This document shows, one piece after another, positions 50,890-60,583 of a DNA stretch of 64,000 nucleotides. A program made the position numbers and the translations under genes. Source of the stretch: CAZWSX01 sp964636985 (GTDB lineage Bacteria > Planctomycetota > Planctomycetia > Pirellulales > Pirellulaceae); the NCBI GenBank assembly GCA_964636985.1, contig CAZWSX010000002.1:386315-450314 (forward strand). The letters are read 5' to 3'. A model generated the notes under the pieces. It did no database searches. It was not told where the DNA came from and saw only the letters and a program-made list of their open reading frames with translations. Numbering within the stretch: position 1 is the stretch's first letter; every line of letters begins with the position of its first letter.

Positions 50890-52539
50890 TTAGTTGAAAA
50901 ACACATTTCGCGAAAGAAGCACGCGCGCGGCCACCGTCGCGAGCGTGAGACTTATGGACAGCGCGAGGATCGCGTAGCCCAGCACGTAATACCGCTGATT
51001 CTCTCGGAGCGCGCTGGCGGTCCATTCCAAATCGTTTTCGGCCGTTTCGTACAATCGATCGATCGTCTTCGGCACGAATGCCTGGTGTTCCTCGCTCGCG
51101 CCCGCGGCAACGAAATAGCAGCCGGCGACTAGCGGAAACGAATCTTGCTCGGCTTCTTTTTTGTAGCCCAGGCCGTCTGAAACAATCGTCTCCAGTTGCA
51201 CGTTGAGGTAGCGCCGCACTTTGCACAAAAGGGCATAAAGGTGCCGATTGCCCGAGCGATCGATGGCTTCGGAATCACGGAACATCGAGTAAATCCAGTC
51301 TTCGAAGGATCGGCAAGCCACCGAACACATCGCACTCAACTGGTCGTCGAGCGGCGGATCGCCAGGTGAAAATCCCTTCCCGAACCGATACTGGCGGCGC
51401 GTCTTCGAGCCGAGCCGCCGCATCAACTCATGAAACCCGACATCGCCGTCCCAGCCCGAAACGACGACGGTGACCGGCGGCCGCATTTGCAGATTCGCCA
51501 CCAACATTTTGCGATCCAAGGACAAGGCATTCATCACCTGCTTGCCCCCTTCGTCGTCGGCCATGATAAGAGGCTGCGTCAGTTGGACCAGCACACCATT
51601 GACGGGACAGTAAGGACGTCGTGCCGCGCGTATCAATCGGCAGAGAAAGCCCAATCGTCGCGACTGCAGCGCGAGATTGGGTGCCGAAAGGCGATCCCCT
51701 TTCGACGCGGAAAGTTTGGGGCGATGAGTCTCTGATGTCGCTTTCTCGATGTTCAACGAGCCACCGCTGTCCATGTCGGAGATCATCATCGTTCCCCGAC
51801 CCAAATCGGAAAGCGACGCGGCACTTTCGTCGCCCGAAAGACGCTCCGCGACTGCCGAGTCGTCCTCGCCCGGCCACCAGGTTGCCTGGATGTCGTTGGA
51901 TTGGATCCGGCGCTGAAAGAGAGCCTTCGATCGATGGTTATCGTTGATCTCAGCGGCGACGCATGCGATCTCGGTCAGGCTTCCTACCTGCGCTAGGAAA
52001 ACATAAATTCCCTCGTTACAAGCGTAGAATCGCAAGGCCTTGGAATCGTTGGGAAAGTTCTTTACGGAGAGCGGCCGGCCGGATGCTGTCATCAGGTACT
52101 TGGCCTTGAGCGTGTCGTCGCATCCCAGAACCAGAAAGAGCGGGCGCTCCGTGATATTGATGCCGCTTTTTTGCAATTCCGCAACGCCGCTTGCCCAAGC
52201 CGTCTCGATGTCCGCAAATCGCTCGCTCACGTCCTGGAGAAGAAGCCGGACCGCGAGATAAACGAAAAAGGGAATCACCAACGTCAGACCCGAAAGCCAC
52301 GCGACCGTTGGCCAGAGCCAATCGCTTGTCGCCGTGGGAAGGTTCAACCGCCAGATCACCGAAACCGCGGCCATGATCAAGAGAAACAAAAACGACAAGA
52401 GCGCGGCGATGCTCGCCGGCGACAGCCGACGGAACAGGCCATGAAAGCCCGACTGCATCGTTCCAACGGGATTGATCAACAGTTGGATCGGTGCGGAGGC
52501 GAGCCCCCAAACGATTTCCAACAGTGTGCTGGCCCACAT
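50890..52539 (-). CDS. IcmF/TssM-like membrane protein, short and lacking Walker A
   Basis: The 549-residue protein resembles the N-terminal half of IcmF/TssM, the inner-membrane scaffold of type VI secretion. Two helices (about 43-65 and 75-100) are followed by a cytoplasmic domain. RPLFLVLGCDDTLKAKYLM (132-150) aligns with the PWYLVIGPPGAGKTTLL nucleotide site of TssM, but the GxxxxGK(T/S) motif is gone. The IcmF-like segment ARRPYCPVNGVLVQL (near 310) follows. A last membrane helix is at about 525-545. True TssM is about 1100-1200 residues; the large periplasmic part is missing. It lies 87 bp downstream of the DotU-like gene on the same strand, the classic TssL-TssM pairing. The ATG start at 52539 has a weak ribosome site. 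Confidence 0.78.
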   Translation of the reverse strand: MWASTLLEIVWGLASAPIQLLINPVGTMQSGFHGLFRRLSPASIAALLSFLFLLIMAAVSVIWRLNLPTATSDWLWPTVAWLSGLTLVIPFFVYLAVRLLLQDVSERFADIETAWASGVAELQKSGINITERPLFLVLGCDDTLKAKYLMTASGRPLSVKNFPNDSKALRFYACNEGIYVFLAQVGSLTEIACVAAEINDNHRSKALFQRRIQSNDIQATWWPGEDDSAVAERLSGDESAASLSDLGRGTMMISDMDSGGSLNIEKATSETHRPKLSASKGDRLSAPNLALQSRRLGFLCRLIRAARRPYCPVNGVLVQLTQPLIMADDEGGKQVMNALSLDRKMLVANLQMRPPVTVVVSGWDGDVGFHELMRRLGSKTRRQYRFGKGFSPGDPPLDDQLSAMCSVACRSFEDWIYSMFRDSEAIDRSGNRHLYALLCKVRRYLNVQLETIVSDGLGYKKEAEQDSFPLVAGCYFVAAGASEEHQAFVPKTIDRLYETAENDLEWTASALRENQRYYVLGYAILALSISLTLATVAARVLLSRNVFFN

Positions 52540-52626
52540 AATTACACTTGCTCGAACTGAACTGTGAAGTTGGAGGGCATGAAGTTAACGGGCGCGAAGG
52601 TAGAGGTCATGAAACTAGTGGCAATG

Positions 52627-53259
52627 CTAAAAGAACTGCACCAGGATGATCCCCGTCGAAATGGCGAGCAGGACTGCGGAAACCAGCAGTGTCGACATGA
52701 AGAACGAGTAGCCTTCGAGCGGAGGTGCACCGTCCGGCAGATGTCCCGTCGGCGTGATGGCTTGCGATGGCGAAGGACGCATGGCTTGCGCATTCTCGCG
52801 GAGCCAGTCGTCCAAAGTTGAAGGCAGCTGATACTGTGCGATCGCAAGTCTCGACTTTTTTGGGTCGTCGTAGACTCCGCGAAATCCCAAAATCACGCAA
52901 AGGTAAAATACCTCCAGCGCCTGGTTGCCGGCTGCTTGCTGTGCGTCGACAAAAAACTTCATCGCGCCTTCGCGGGTCGAATACAAACGCCACTCGAGCA
53001 AGTTGTTTTTCCACCAGTCGCTTCCTTGCCACGACTGGGCGCCGGCGAGTACTTCGTCGATCCAGTAGACCAGCGCCTTCTTGGCCAGCTTCCATTGAGG
53101 CTCGTCTCCCAAGTTCTGGTCGGCCTCTGCAAACAGCTTGGTCAAATAGTGCTGCTGAATCCGGTCGGCCTTTGGGTTCTCTCCCAGGTCGATGCGGTCG
53201 AGCAGACCGAGCGTGCACTCGAAGATGGGATCGACATACCTGGCGAATTTAGGCGTCAT
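52627..53259 (-). CDS. DotU/TssL-family protein
   Basis: The 210-residue protein matches DotU/TssL, the inner-membrane partner of IcmF/TssM in type IVB and type VI secretion. The soluble helical domain contains KALVYWIDEVLAG (about 62-74), the family's A..DE segment, then WWKNNLLEWRLYSTREGAMKFF, the usual LE..LF.T..AG..FF pattern, and LEVFYLCVILGFRGVY, the family's YL.L.LGF.G.Y segment. A single C-terminal membrane helix lies at about 186-208, as in TssL. It starts an apparent two-gene unit with the IcmF-like gene. Other type VI genes are not seen next to it. Confidence 0.85.
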   Translation of the reverse strand: MTPKFARYVDPIFECTLGLLDRIDLGENPKADRIQQHYLTKLFAEADQNLGDEPQWKLAKKALVYWIDEVLAGAQSWQGSDWWKNNLLEWRLYSTREGAMKFFVDAQQAAGNQALEVFYLCVILGFRGVYDDPKKSRLAIAQYQLPSTLDDWLRENAQAMRPSPSQAITPTGHLPDGAPPLEGYSFFMSTLLVSAVLLAISTGIILVQFF

Positions 53260-53621
53260 TTCTGCTTCTTGGACTTCATTCCGCGTGGTTGTGGCCTTGA
53301 GCTAAGGCGCCTCGACTTATAGCCCCTAGTTCCGGGCCTTGGCAGGTTCCCAGTGTAATTCCTGTGGAGGCACGGCAGTTTACATTGCGCCAGTGCCGCT
53401 GGAACGCCATCAACGCAGTAGTTGCTACGAAAAATGGGCATGGCCCGCCAAGATAGTCAAAGTTTGGCGTGCACTTCTGAAACCATGCGAGCATGTCTCA
53501 GTGCGGACGATACATCTTTTCAGATGAGCATACATTTTGGATTTGCCTGATTCTGCCAATCCCAATTTGCGAACGCAGCAAGGCTGTAAGGGAGTGGAGG
53601 CTGCAAGGGAGTGATGGGCAA
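53260..53621. other. Intergenic region between divergent genes
   Basis: About 360 bp between the DotU-like gene and the secreted-protein gene. Nothing gene-like is supported; it should hold the two divergent promoters. Confidence 0.4.
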
Positions 53622-54404
53622 ATGCTATCGAAACCCACGTTTCTTTGGGGAGCATGCTTCGTCGCAACCAATGTGACGATGCACGTTGCGTTCGCCCAAG
53701 CGCCAGGGCAACCTTCTAAATCGACAGCCACGCCTCCCGTAGCGGTTGGCGAAGCAACTAATTCCGACGCCCCAGCCGTTCCTCAGCGACGCGTCATTCG
53801 CCAAGCCATTCGCGTAAACGTCGCAAATCGCGACGGCAAAGATCACGGCCAGGAGGCCAGGCCCCAACTAAAGCCGGCTGCTGAGCTGGAGTACTTCGAC
53901 TCCGAAACGCCCCCGGTAAAAACGGCTGCTAAGAAGGATGGCCCGGCAAAAGAACCAGCACAGGCTAGCGCTCAAACAGCCACCGGCGGTTCGACAAAAT
54001 ACTATCACTTAGATGATGAGAGCGTGCAAACCATCACTGCACCCTCGAATTCGAAATCGGTCACGATCCCCAACGAGGACGGCACAACCGCTCCTCCTGC
54101 CGTCCCTGCGCCGGTACCTTCTGTGGTACGCAAAGTGGTCGAAATCGGGGGCGATGTCCTTCAAACCCAGGCGGTCGCTAGTAGCCCGGTGCAGATCCAA
54201 TTCGACGACAACGAATTGCCTGAAGTGGGAACCGTGCTGCAGGCCTTCCACAAGTACCCGCTCGGCTGGGAGCCAATCGGGAAACTGGTTGTTACCGGCC
54301 ACTCGGGCCGGCAAGTGATCGCTCAACCTCAAACAGCCACAACAATTCGCCTTCGCGCTGGTGACCGCGTCGAAACACGCATCACCAAATCTTTCCGGCA
54401 GTAG
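53622..54404 (+). CDS. Secreted hypothetical protein, Ala/Pro/Thr-rich
   Basis: The 260-residue product has a signal peptide (FLWGACFVATNVTMHVAFA, then Q) and then about 130 residues of low-complexity Ala/Pro/Thr/Lys sequence. The last 100 residues look folded (VRKVVEIGGDVLQTQ, then QIQFDDNELPEVGTVL and GKLVVTGHSGRQVIA) and are rich in beta strand. I do not recognise the domain. The ATG at 53622 is chosen because the signal peptide starts there; earlier in-frame starts add a stretch without sense, and AAGGGAG lies 15 bp upstream. It stands 270 bp before the TonB-receptor gene on the same strand and may be an envelope partner, but this is only proximity. Confidence 0.6.
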   Translation: MLSKPTFLWGACFVATNVTMHVAFAQAPGQPSKSTATPPVAVGEATNSDAPAVPQRRVIRQAIRVNVANRDGKDHGQEARPQLKPAAELEYFDSETPPVKTAAKKDGPAKEPAQASAQTATGGSTKYYHLDDESVQTITAPSNSKSVTIPNEDGTTAPPAVPAPVPSVVRKVVEIGGDVLQTQAVASSPVQIQFDDNELPEVGTVLQAFHKYPLGWEPIGKLVVTGHSGRQVIAQPQTATTIRLRAGDRVETRITKSFRQ

Positions 54405-54676
54405 CGCGCGCTGCAGTCATCGCATTCGATCGGACGACTGCGCGCTACCATTCCCATGGCGACAGCATCGCCGCTCCTGAATGCACTGCGCCGCCAGAGG
54501 TGTGAATCTAGGGAAGCCATCCATGAAAGTGCGTAGGATGCGGGGTGCCGTGAAGTCAGTCATTAAACCGTGACGAAGATGCACGATGTAGCGGCGCCAC
54601 GGATGGCGCGAGCGGCATGGTTGTACCAATCGACCCACATCAGACAGCACTGCGACCACCATCAAGGCGCCAGATC

Positions 54677-57130
54677 ATGCGAACCAATTTGACGCGCAAT
54701 CGATCGGGTGCACGCCGCGCCGCGCGACGTTGGTTATGGGGCTTGTCGCTCGTGGCAATTGGGGCTTCCTTGGGTTGGTCCGAAGAACCTGCGCCAGCCC
54801 CCACTAACGATGACGAGGTCGAATCGGTCGAGGACGATTCAGAAGAATCGATCTACGACGACAAAGTGGTGCTGGTCAGCAAGAAGACGGCGCCCGTCGC
54901 CGGCCGGCAGCCGCTCGATGCCGGCGTTTCCAGCGCGGGACGGCTCGGCGCCGACGATGACGATGGATCGCCCGCAGCATCTGCTTCGACAGGAGGTGGC
55001 GCTGCGACCTCGGGCGAAACCCAATCTCTGGGCGTTTCAGCCGGCCTACCGTCGACGAACCTGATCGGTCAGCAGAAGAATCTGTCGCTCACCGGTTCGG
55101 CCGGTACCTTGGCTGGTACGACGTCGCAGGAAATTCGAACGTTGGCCGCCGACAACGCCGGTAGCGTGCTTCGAGAATCGGCCAGCACGACGGGTGTGAC
55201 GGTCCAGCGCCGATCGGCAATCGCCTTCGACCCGCACGTACGCGGCTATCGTCTTGGCCAGCTGTTGACCGACGGTGGCGGTATCACGTGGATTCCGGTT
55301 CGTCCCGACTTGGACTCGATGATCAGCAAATTCGACCCCACGCTGATTAACGACATCGTTGTTCATCGCGGTCCTTACACAACGCGGATGGGGCCGGGAT
55401 TCACCTTTCTCGACGCCAGCTTGGCTTCGACGCCTCGCTACGCCGACGGATACGAATCGCACAACCGCTTCGGCTACGACATCCGCTCGAACGGCGGCCA
55501 ACAATACTTGCACGACACCTACTACGGCGGCGACGAAGATTACGGCGTTATTGTCAACTACGGCCGCCGCGTTGGCGGCGACTATCGTGCCGGCAATGGG
55601 CAAATCATGCCCGCAAGCTACCTGGCCGACACGTATACGGCTCAGGTCGGTTTGAACCTCACGGAAACGACGAAGCTCGAAACTCGCGTCGACTACCTGG
55701 ACCAGACGAAGACTCAGATCCCAGGTCAGTTTTTTAACGTCGACGTGATGCAGACCACGGCTTACTCCGTCGGCTATCACAACTACGATGCTCCGGACAC
55801 GCTCTTTCGAGCCCGTATCGACGCCTGGTATACCGAGACACCTTTGAAGGGTTCGACTGCCCCGGCGGGGTCCGACATCTTCAATGTCACGGGGCGCGTC
55901 AATCAAGCGCTCGAGCAGGCCACCGGCCTCCCGGCGAATTTCAGCGGTACAACCGCCGCTCGTTCGAACACGTCCGGTGGGCGATTCGAAACGCTCGTAG
56001 GAGACGAGGAGCTGCAAACGCTTCGACTAGGAACGGACTTCAGGTATCAACAACAGCGTATCGGCGAATCTTTTCAAACGATCCCTGGCTTTCCGACTCT
56101 CAACACCTTCATGCCGCGATCGGAAATGCTCGATCCGGGCGTCTACACCGAATGGGCAGCGCACCTAAGTTCGAAGATTGCAACCCGCGCCGGTGCTCGC
56201 GTCGATTTCGTACGAACGGGAATTTACGACACGCTCGACAGTTCGCTCAATAACTACTCGCTGGCCGAAGCCAGGAAGGCGGATACGACGTACGCCTTCT
56301 ATCTCACCAACGATATGAAGCTGAACGATCATTGGGGCGCGAACATTTCGTTCGGACAGGCCCAGCGGCCTCCGACCCTCGTCGAGCGTTACGCTGACGG
56401 CGTTTTCGTGAGTGTGCTACAAACGGGATTCACCAAGGTCGTGGGGAACCCAAATATCACGCCCGAACGTCTGTGGCAGGTCGACGCCAGCATGTCGGCG
56501 AATTACGACAACGTGCGCGGTCGTGCCGGTGCTTTCTACTCCTGGGTGCACAACTACATCACCTATGCAGTCGCAGGCGTTGCCCCAGGGCCTGTTCCTG
56601 CCCAGGTGATCAACTACACCAATACGCCGCTCGCCGTCCTGACGGGCTACGAGACCGACATGGAAATCGATTTGAGTCGATCCACCACGTTCTACGGCGC
56701 CCAGTTCTTAGCGATCGGAACAGACGCCACCCTGGGAACGCCGCTGGCCGCTATGTCGCCGATCGACAGCCGCTTGGGGATTCGCTGGCACGACCCGGAG
56801 AATCCCGGCCTTTGGGGGTGGGATCTCGGGACCCGCATCGTCGGTGCACAAACTCGCTTGGGCGACATTCGAACGTTCGACGGCAACCACACGATCGTCG
56901 AAACGCGCACGCCATTTTTCTGGACGGTTAGCCTTCGCGGTTATTGGAACCCCAAACCGAACATGACCTTGGTGGGCGGCGTCGAGAACATGTTCGACCG
57001 CGCCTACTACGAGCATCTTGACCTTCGCTTGGGAACGCAGCCTTCGTCGTTCTACCCCCCGCCATCCAACCCCGTGTTCGCCTACGCGCCCGGCATCACG
57101 CCGTACATGGGCTTCAACTGGACCTTCTAG
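54677..57130 (+). CDS. TonB-dependent outer-membrane receptor
   Basis: The 817-residue protein has an N-terminal export signal (WLWGLSLVAIGASLGWS), then an acidic low-complexity linker and a plug domain at about 140-250. The plug shows TSQEIRTLAADN, GSVLRESASTTGVTVQRR, VRGYRLGQLLTDGGG and INDIVVHRGPYTTRMGPG, the latter like the IExxxGPxSxxYG segment. The beta-barrel follows, with repeated aromatic strands, VGNPNITPERLWQVD near 590 and the ending YMGFNWTF, whose final Phe is the outer-membrane assembly signal. Such receptors import metal chelates, vitamins or glycans using the TonB energy system; the ligand is not evident. AAGG (54664-54667) precedes ATG 54677. The low-complexity region between signal and plug (about 45-130) is unusual. 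Confidence 0.85.
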   Translation: MRTNLTRNRSGARRAARRWLWGLSLVAIGASLGWSEEPAPAPTNDDEVESVEDDSEESIYDDKVVLVSKKTAPVAGRQPLDAGVSSAGRLGADDDDGSPAASASTGGGAATSGETQSLGVSAGLPSTNLIGQQKNLSLTGSAGTLAGTTSQEIRTLAADNAGSVLRESASTTGVTVQRRSAIAFDPHVRGYRLGQLLTDGGGITWIPVRPDLDSMISKFDPTLINDIVVHRGPYTTRMGPGFTFLDASLASTPRYADGYESHNRFGYDIRSNGGQQYLHDTYYGGDEDYGVIVNYGRRVGGDYRAGNGQIMPASYLADTYTAQVGLNLTETTKLETRVDYLDQTKTQIPGQFFNVDVMQTTAYSVGYHNYDAPDTLFRARIDAWYTETPLKGSTAPAGSDIFNVTGRVNQALEQATGLPANFSGTTAARSNTSGGRFETLVGDEELQTLRLGTDFRYQQQRIGESFQTIPGFPTLNTFMPRSEMLDPGVYTEWAAHLSSKIATRAGARVDFVRTGIYDTLDSSLNNYSLAEARKADTTYAFYLTNDMKLNDHWGANISFGQAQRPPTLVERYADGVFVSVLQTGFTKVVGNPNITPERLWQVDASMSANYDNVRGRAGAFYSWVHNYITYAVAGVAPGPVPAQVINYTNTPLAVLTGYETDMEIDLSRSTTFYGAQFLAIGTDATLGTPLAAMSPIDSRLGIRWHDPENPGLWGWDLGTRIVGAQTRLGDIRTFDGNHTIVETRTPFFWTVSLRGYWNPKPNMTLVGGVENMFDRAYYEHLDLRLGTQPSSFYPPPSNPVFAYAPGITPYMGFNWTF

Positions 57131-57297
57131 CGATTTGGTCCACGAGCGAGGCATGCAAGTCCTTGGCCAGCTGCTCGCACAGTTCTTAGTGCCAGTTGTG
57201 GGGAAGGAACAACGTTGCCAAACCTGACGCCGGCAAATCGGCCAATCGCGTCCTAATGGTAATGACTTGTCACTTCCGGCCGATTACGCTCATGGCC

Positions 57298-57894
57298 ATG
57301 AGCGACGTGACTCAAATCTTGGCCCGCGTTGAACGTGGGGATCCCGCTGCTGCTGCCGAATTATTGCCGCTCGTCTACGACCAGCTGCGTAAACTCGCCG
57401 CGCACAAGATGGCGCAAGAGCAGCCCGGACACACGTTGCAAGCTACCGCGCTGCTCCATGAAGCGTACCTGCGACTGGTCGATGTCGGCCATCCTCAGTC
57501 CTGGGACAGCCGCCGGCACTTCTTTGCCGCTGCCGCCGAGGCGATGCGGCGAATTCTCATCGACCAGGCCCGACGGAAACAGGCCGACAAAAGAGGGGGG
57601 CTGTGCCAGCGCGTCCCCTATGCAGAGGAGTTAGAAATCTCCCTACCCGACGCCGAACTCCCCAGCGACTTGCTCGACCTGGATGAGGCATTGCGTGATT
57701 TGGAGGCCGCAGAACCAGACAAGGCAGCACTCGTAAAACTACGGTATTTTGCCGGACTCGCCCTGGAGGACGCCGCGCAAGCCCTGGGAATTTCCCTCGC
57801 TACGGCGAAACGCCGCTGGGTTTACGCCCGAGCCTGGCTGTATGGCAAATTGGAGGGGAGCAAACGGCCGGAGGAAGGGCCGCAGGGGGAATAA
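57298..57894 (+). CDS. ECF-family RNA polymerase sigma factor
   Basis: The 198-residue protein matches the planctomycete-rich ECF group (Sigma70_ECF). Region 2 runs from about 20 to 95, with LLPLVYDQLRKLAAHKM, TLQATALLHEAYLRLVD and AEAMRRILIDQARRK. Region 4 is at 140-190, with LVKLRYFAGLALEDAAQALG and SLATAKRRWVYARAWLY. It would direct RNA polymerase to a small regulon. I chose ATG 57298 (MSDVTQIL), the usual start of this group; in-frame starts at 57292 and 57256 are possible. The Ser/Thr kinase gene follows 91 bp later, a common planctomycete pairing in which the kinase is thought to control the sigma factor. No anti-sigma gene is seen. Confidence 0.92.
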   Translation: MSDVTQILARVERGDPAAAAELLPLVYDQLRKLAAHKMAQEQPGHTLQATALLHEAYLRLVDVGHPQSWDSRRHFFAAAAEAMRRILIDQARRKQADKRGGLCQRVPYAEELEISLPDAELPSDLLDLDEALRDLEAAEPDKAALVKLRYFAGLALEDAAQALGISLATAKRRWVYARAWLYGKLEGSKRPEEGPQGE

Positions 57895-57985
57895 GGCGGG
57901 CCTGGTTTTTTAAAAAATCCTTGAGCCGTGGCCGGCGCCAAATACGCATTGAGGAGAGATACCTCTGTCCTTGCGCGAGGCACCT

Positions 57986-60583
57986 ATGACTCCCGTTCGC
58001 CCTACTGTCGAAACCATTCTGGCGGAAGCGGTCGAATTCGCATCCCCCGAGGATCGCCGAAAGTTCGTGGCCCAAGCCTGTGCGGGGGATGAACCGCTCC
58101 GACAAGAAGTTGAGCGTTTGGTCGCCTGCCACTTCGCCGCGGGCCGATTTCTGGAATCGAGCACGGTGGACACGCCAGCCGAACTTTTCTCGAGCGTCCG
58201 GGAAACTTCCGGTGCGCACATCGGCCCCTACAAGTTGCTGGAGCGGATTGGCGAAGGGGGCTTCGGCGTGGTCTACATGGCAGATCAGGTGCAGCCCATC
58301 CGCCGCCGCGTCGCCTTGAAAATCCTCAAGCCAGGCATGGATACGCGGCAAGTCATCGCCCGGTTTGAAGCAGAACGTCAGGCTCTGGCCCTGATGGACC
58401 ATCCCCACATCGCGAAAGTTCTCGACGCGGGTGCTACGGAAACGGGTCGTCCCTACTTTGTGATGGAGCTAGTGAAGGGAATCCCCATCACTCAATATTG
58501 TGACGACCAGCGGTTGCCTACGCGGCAACGCCTGAAATTGTTTATTGACGTGTGCGGCGCCATCCAGCACGCGCATCAAAAGGGAATCACCCACCGCGAC
58601 ATCAAGCCCACCAATGTCCTAGTCACGCTGCAAGATGGCCAGGCCATCGTGAAGGTCATCGACTTCGGCGTGGCCAAGGCCCTCGGACAGCAACTAACCG
58701 AGAAAACGGTCTTCACCGGTTTTGCCCAGATGGTTGGCACTCCCCTCTATATGAGCCCCGAACAGGCCGCTTTGAGCGCGGTCGATGTGGATACTCGCAG
58801 CGACGTGTACTGCCTGGGCGTGCTGTTGTACGAACTTCTGACCGGCACGACTCCCTTCAGCAAGGAAACGCTTTCGACCGCCGGTTACGACGAGCTGCGA
58901 CGGATCCTCCGGGAAGACGACCCACCGCGACCGAGCACGCGCGTCAGCACGTTGAAGGCGGGTACGCTTTCGACCATTGCCAGCCACCAGCAGGTGCAAC
59001 CGGAGAAGATGTTGCAACAGCTTCGCGGCGAACTCGACTGGATCGTGATGAAGGCGCTGGAGAAGGATCGCAATCGCCGATACGAATCGGCTAGTGCTCT
59101 GGCTTCAGACGTTGAGCGCTTTCTGGAGGATCAGCCCGTTCAGGCATGTCCTCCCTCGGCTTGGTATCGAATCGGAAAGTTCGCGCGCCGGAGGAAGGGA
59201 ATCTTGACGGCGGCTGCCATCGTGTCAATCGCTGTGATCGTGGGGACGAGCGTCAGCGCGTGGCAGGCGGTTGTGGCAACCAACGCGTTGACGCTCGCGG
59301 ACAACAGGCTGACCTTAGCGAATGAGCGACTCGTCAAAGAAAAAGAGGCTCGACAGGATGCAGACACACAACGGGTACAGGCCGCCGCGAATCTGCAGAG
59401 GGCTCTCGATGCTGTCGATCAGATGCTCATGCGGGTCGGCAACGAGACGCTCAGCGATGTGCCTCACCTCGAGGCTGTGCAGCGGGCCATCCTTGAAGAC
59501 GCACTGGCTTTTTATCGCAGCCTCCTGCGGACGAGTCCCCAAGATCCGGCCATTCGATATCGCCTGGCGATCGCGTTGTACCGCACATCCTTTTTGCTCG
59601 CGGGTGGAGCAAGAGAACAGACCGAGGCTCGCGATGAAGCAACTAGGCTCCTCCGCGGTTTGCATGAACAGTTTCCAAGCGACTCCAAGTATGCCTACCA
59701 TCTGGCCGCCGTTGAAATCAGTTGCGCCTGGTTTGCTAATGCGGACACAGAGTCGCACTGTCGCGAGGCCATTAAATTGCTCGAACCACTTGTTGCCAAC
59801 CCTCCCACTGACCTCAGTGTAAAGGATCTGCTTGCGACTAACCGTCCGCACCGATGCGCGGTGGTTCCACTGGAAGTAGATCACATCGCCCCTCAGGTTG
59901 CCGTCGCAAGCATGCTGCGATGTCAACTCGCCGATGCCTATCGCTCCATTGGAACCGAGTCGACGCTGCGCAAGGCCATCGAGATCGCCGACCAGGCACC
60001 TGGGTGGAATGAGAACCTCCTAGCATGGTGTCATTCCAGTTTGGCCACCGTCCTATCCGGCAAGGAGCGCAAGGCTGAAGCCATGGCGGCCAACGAGCGA
60101 TGCCTGGAGTTTCGCCGAGCCCTGTTGAAGGTGCAGCCGGATGTGGTCGCCTTTCGGATCTGGTTAGTCCGGGAGAACCTCCGGACAGGTAGGTTGCTCC
60201 GTCAGCAAGGACTGCTCGAGCAAGCGCTCACACCGTTTCGCGAGGGGTGGGATGAGGCTCGGAAACTCATCGCTGAGTTTCCCCAAGACCCCGAGGTTCA
60301 ATTCGAGAGAAAAGAGATTCAGCGGGAGCTGATCTCGTGCCTGCGCGCGCTCAACCGTCCAGAAGAGTGGAACGCGGTGATTCGTGATCCGGTCGAGAGG
60401 TCCCGCGTGTCGGTCGCGGCTTGGGTGCAAGTCGCGTCCGAATACGAAGAGTTGGAAGACTTTGACGCTGTGCGGCAGGCATATTTGGCTGCGATCGAGC
60501 GACGGGCGTCCCCTACCGATGGACTCGCGGCAAGGGATTCGAATATCTCACGCAACTCGGAACCTGCGGAGTCTACGACATGA
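57986..60583 (+). CDS. Membrane Ser/Thr protein kinase with coiled coil and TPR-like C-terminus
   Basis: The 865-residue protein has a short N-terminal helical region found in ECF-linked planctomycete kinases (FASPEDRRKFVAQACAGDEP). The kinase domain starts at about 80: IGEGGFGVV at 88-96, Lys112 in VALKIL, ITHRDIKPTNVLV near 207 and a DFGVAKALG activation segment. A membrane helix at about 402-420 is followed by a coiled coil (NRLTLANERLVKEKEARQDA) and TPR-like helices. The start is ATG 57986 with GCGAGG upstream; an in-frame TTG at 57971 is less likely. The last 25 residues run into the HAF-repeat fragment in another frame and may not be native, so the 3' end could be a truncation product. 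Confidence 0.85.
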   Translation: MTPVRPTVETILAEAVEFASPEDRRKFVAQACAGDEPLRQEVERLVACHFAAGRFLESSTVDTPAELFSSVRETSGAHIGPYKLLERIGEGGFGVVYMADQVQPIRRRVALKILKPGMDTRQVIARFEAERQALALMDHPHIAKVLDAGATETGRPYFVMELVKGIPITQYCDDQRLPTRQRLKLFIDVCGAIQHAHQKGITHRDIKPTNVLVTLQDGQAIVKVIDFGVAKALGQQLTEKTVFTGFAQMVGTPLYMSPEQAALSAVDVDTRSDVYCLGVLLYELLTGTTPFSKETLSTAGYDELRRILREDDPPRPSTRVSTLKAGTLSTIASHQQVQPEKMLQQLRGELDWIVMKALEKDRNRRYESASALASDVERFLEDQPVQACPPSAWYRIGKFARRRKGILTAAAIVSIAVIVGTSVSAWQAVVATNALTLADNRLTLANERLVKEKEARQDADTQRVQAAANLQRALDAVDQMLMRVGNETLSDVPHLEAVQRAILEDALAFYRSLLRTSPQDPAIRYRLAIALYRTSFLLAGGAREQTEARDEATRLLRGLHEQFPSDSKYAYHLAAVEISCAWFANADTESHCREAIKLLEPLVANPPTDLSVKDLLATNRPHRCAVVPLEVDHIAPQVAVASMLRCQLADAYRSIGTESTLRKAIEIADQAPGWNENLLAWCHSSLATVLSGKERKAEAMAANERCLEFRRALLKVQPDVVAFRIWLVRENLRTGRLLRQQGLLEQALTPFREGWDEARKLIAEFPQDPEVQFERKEIQRELISCLRALNRPEEWNAVIRDPVERSRVSVAAWVQVASEYEELEDFDAVRQAYLAAIERRASPTDGLAARDSNISRNSEPAESTT

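Noticed and set aside
52542..52626. 22-codon minus-strand frame between the DotU- and IcmF-like genes
   Set aside because: Too short, no ribosome site and no conserved feature; treated as spacer.
55046..56017. 323-codon minus-strand frame opposite the TonB receptor
   Set aside because: The receptor reading is clear on the plus strand; the antisense frame shows no domain.
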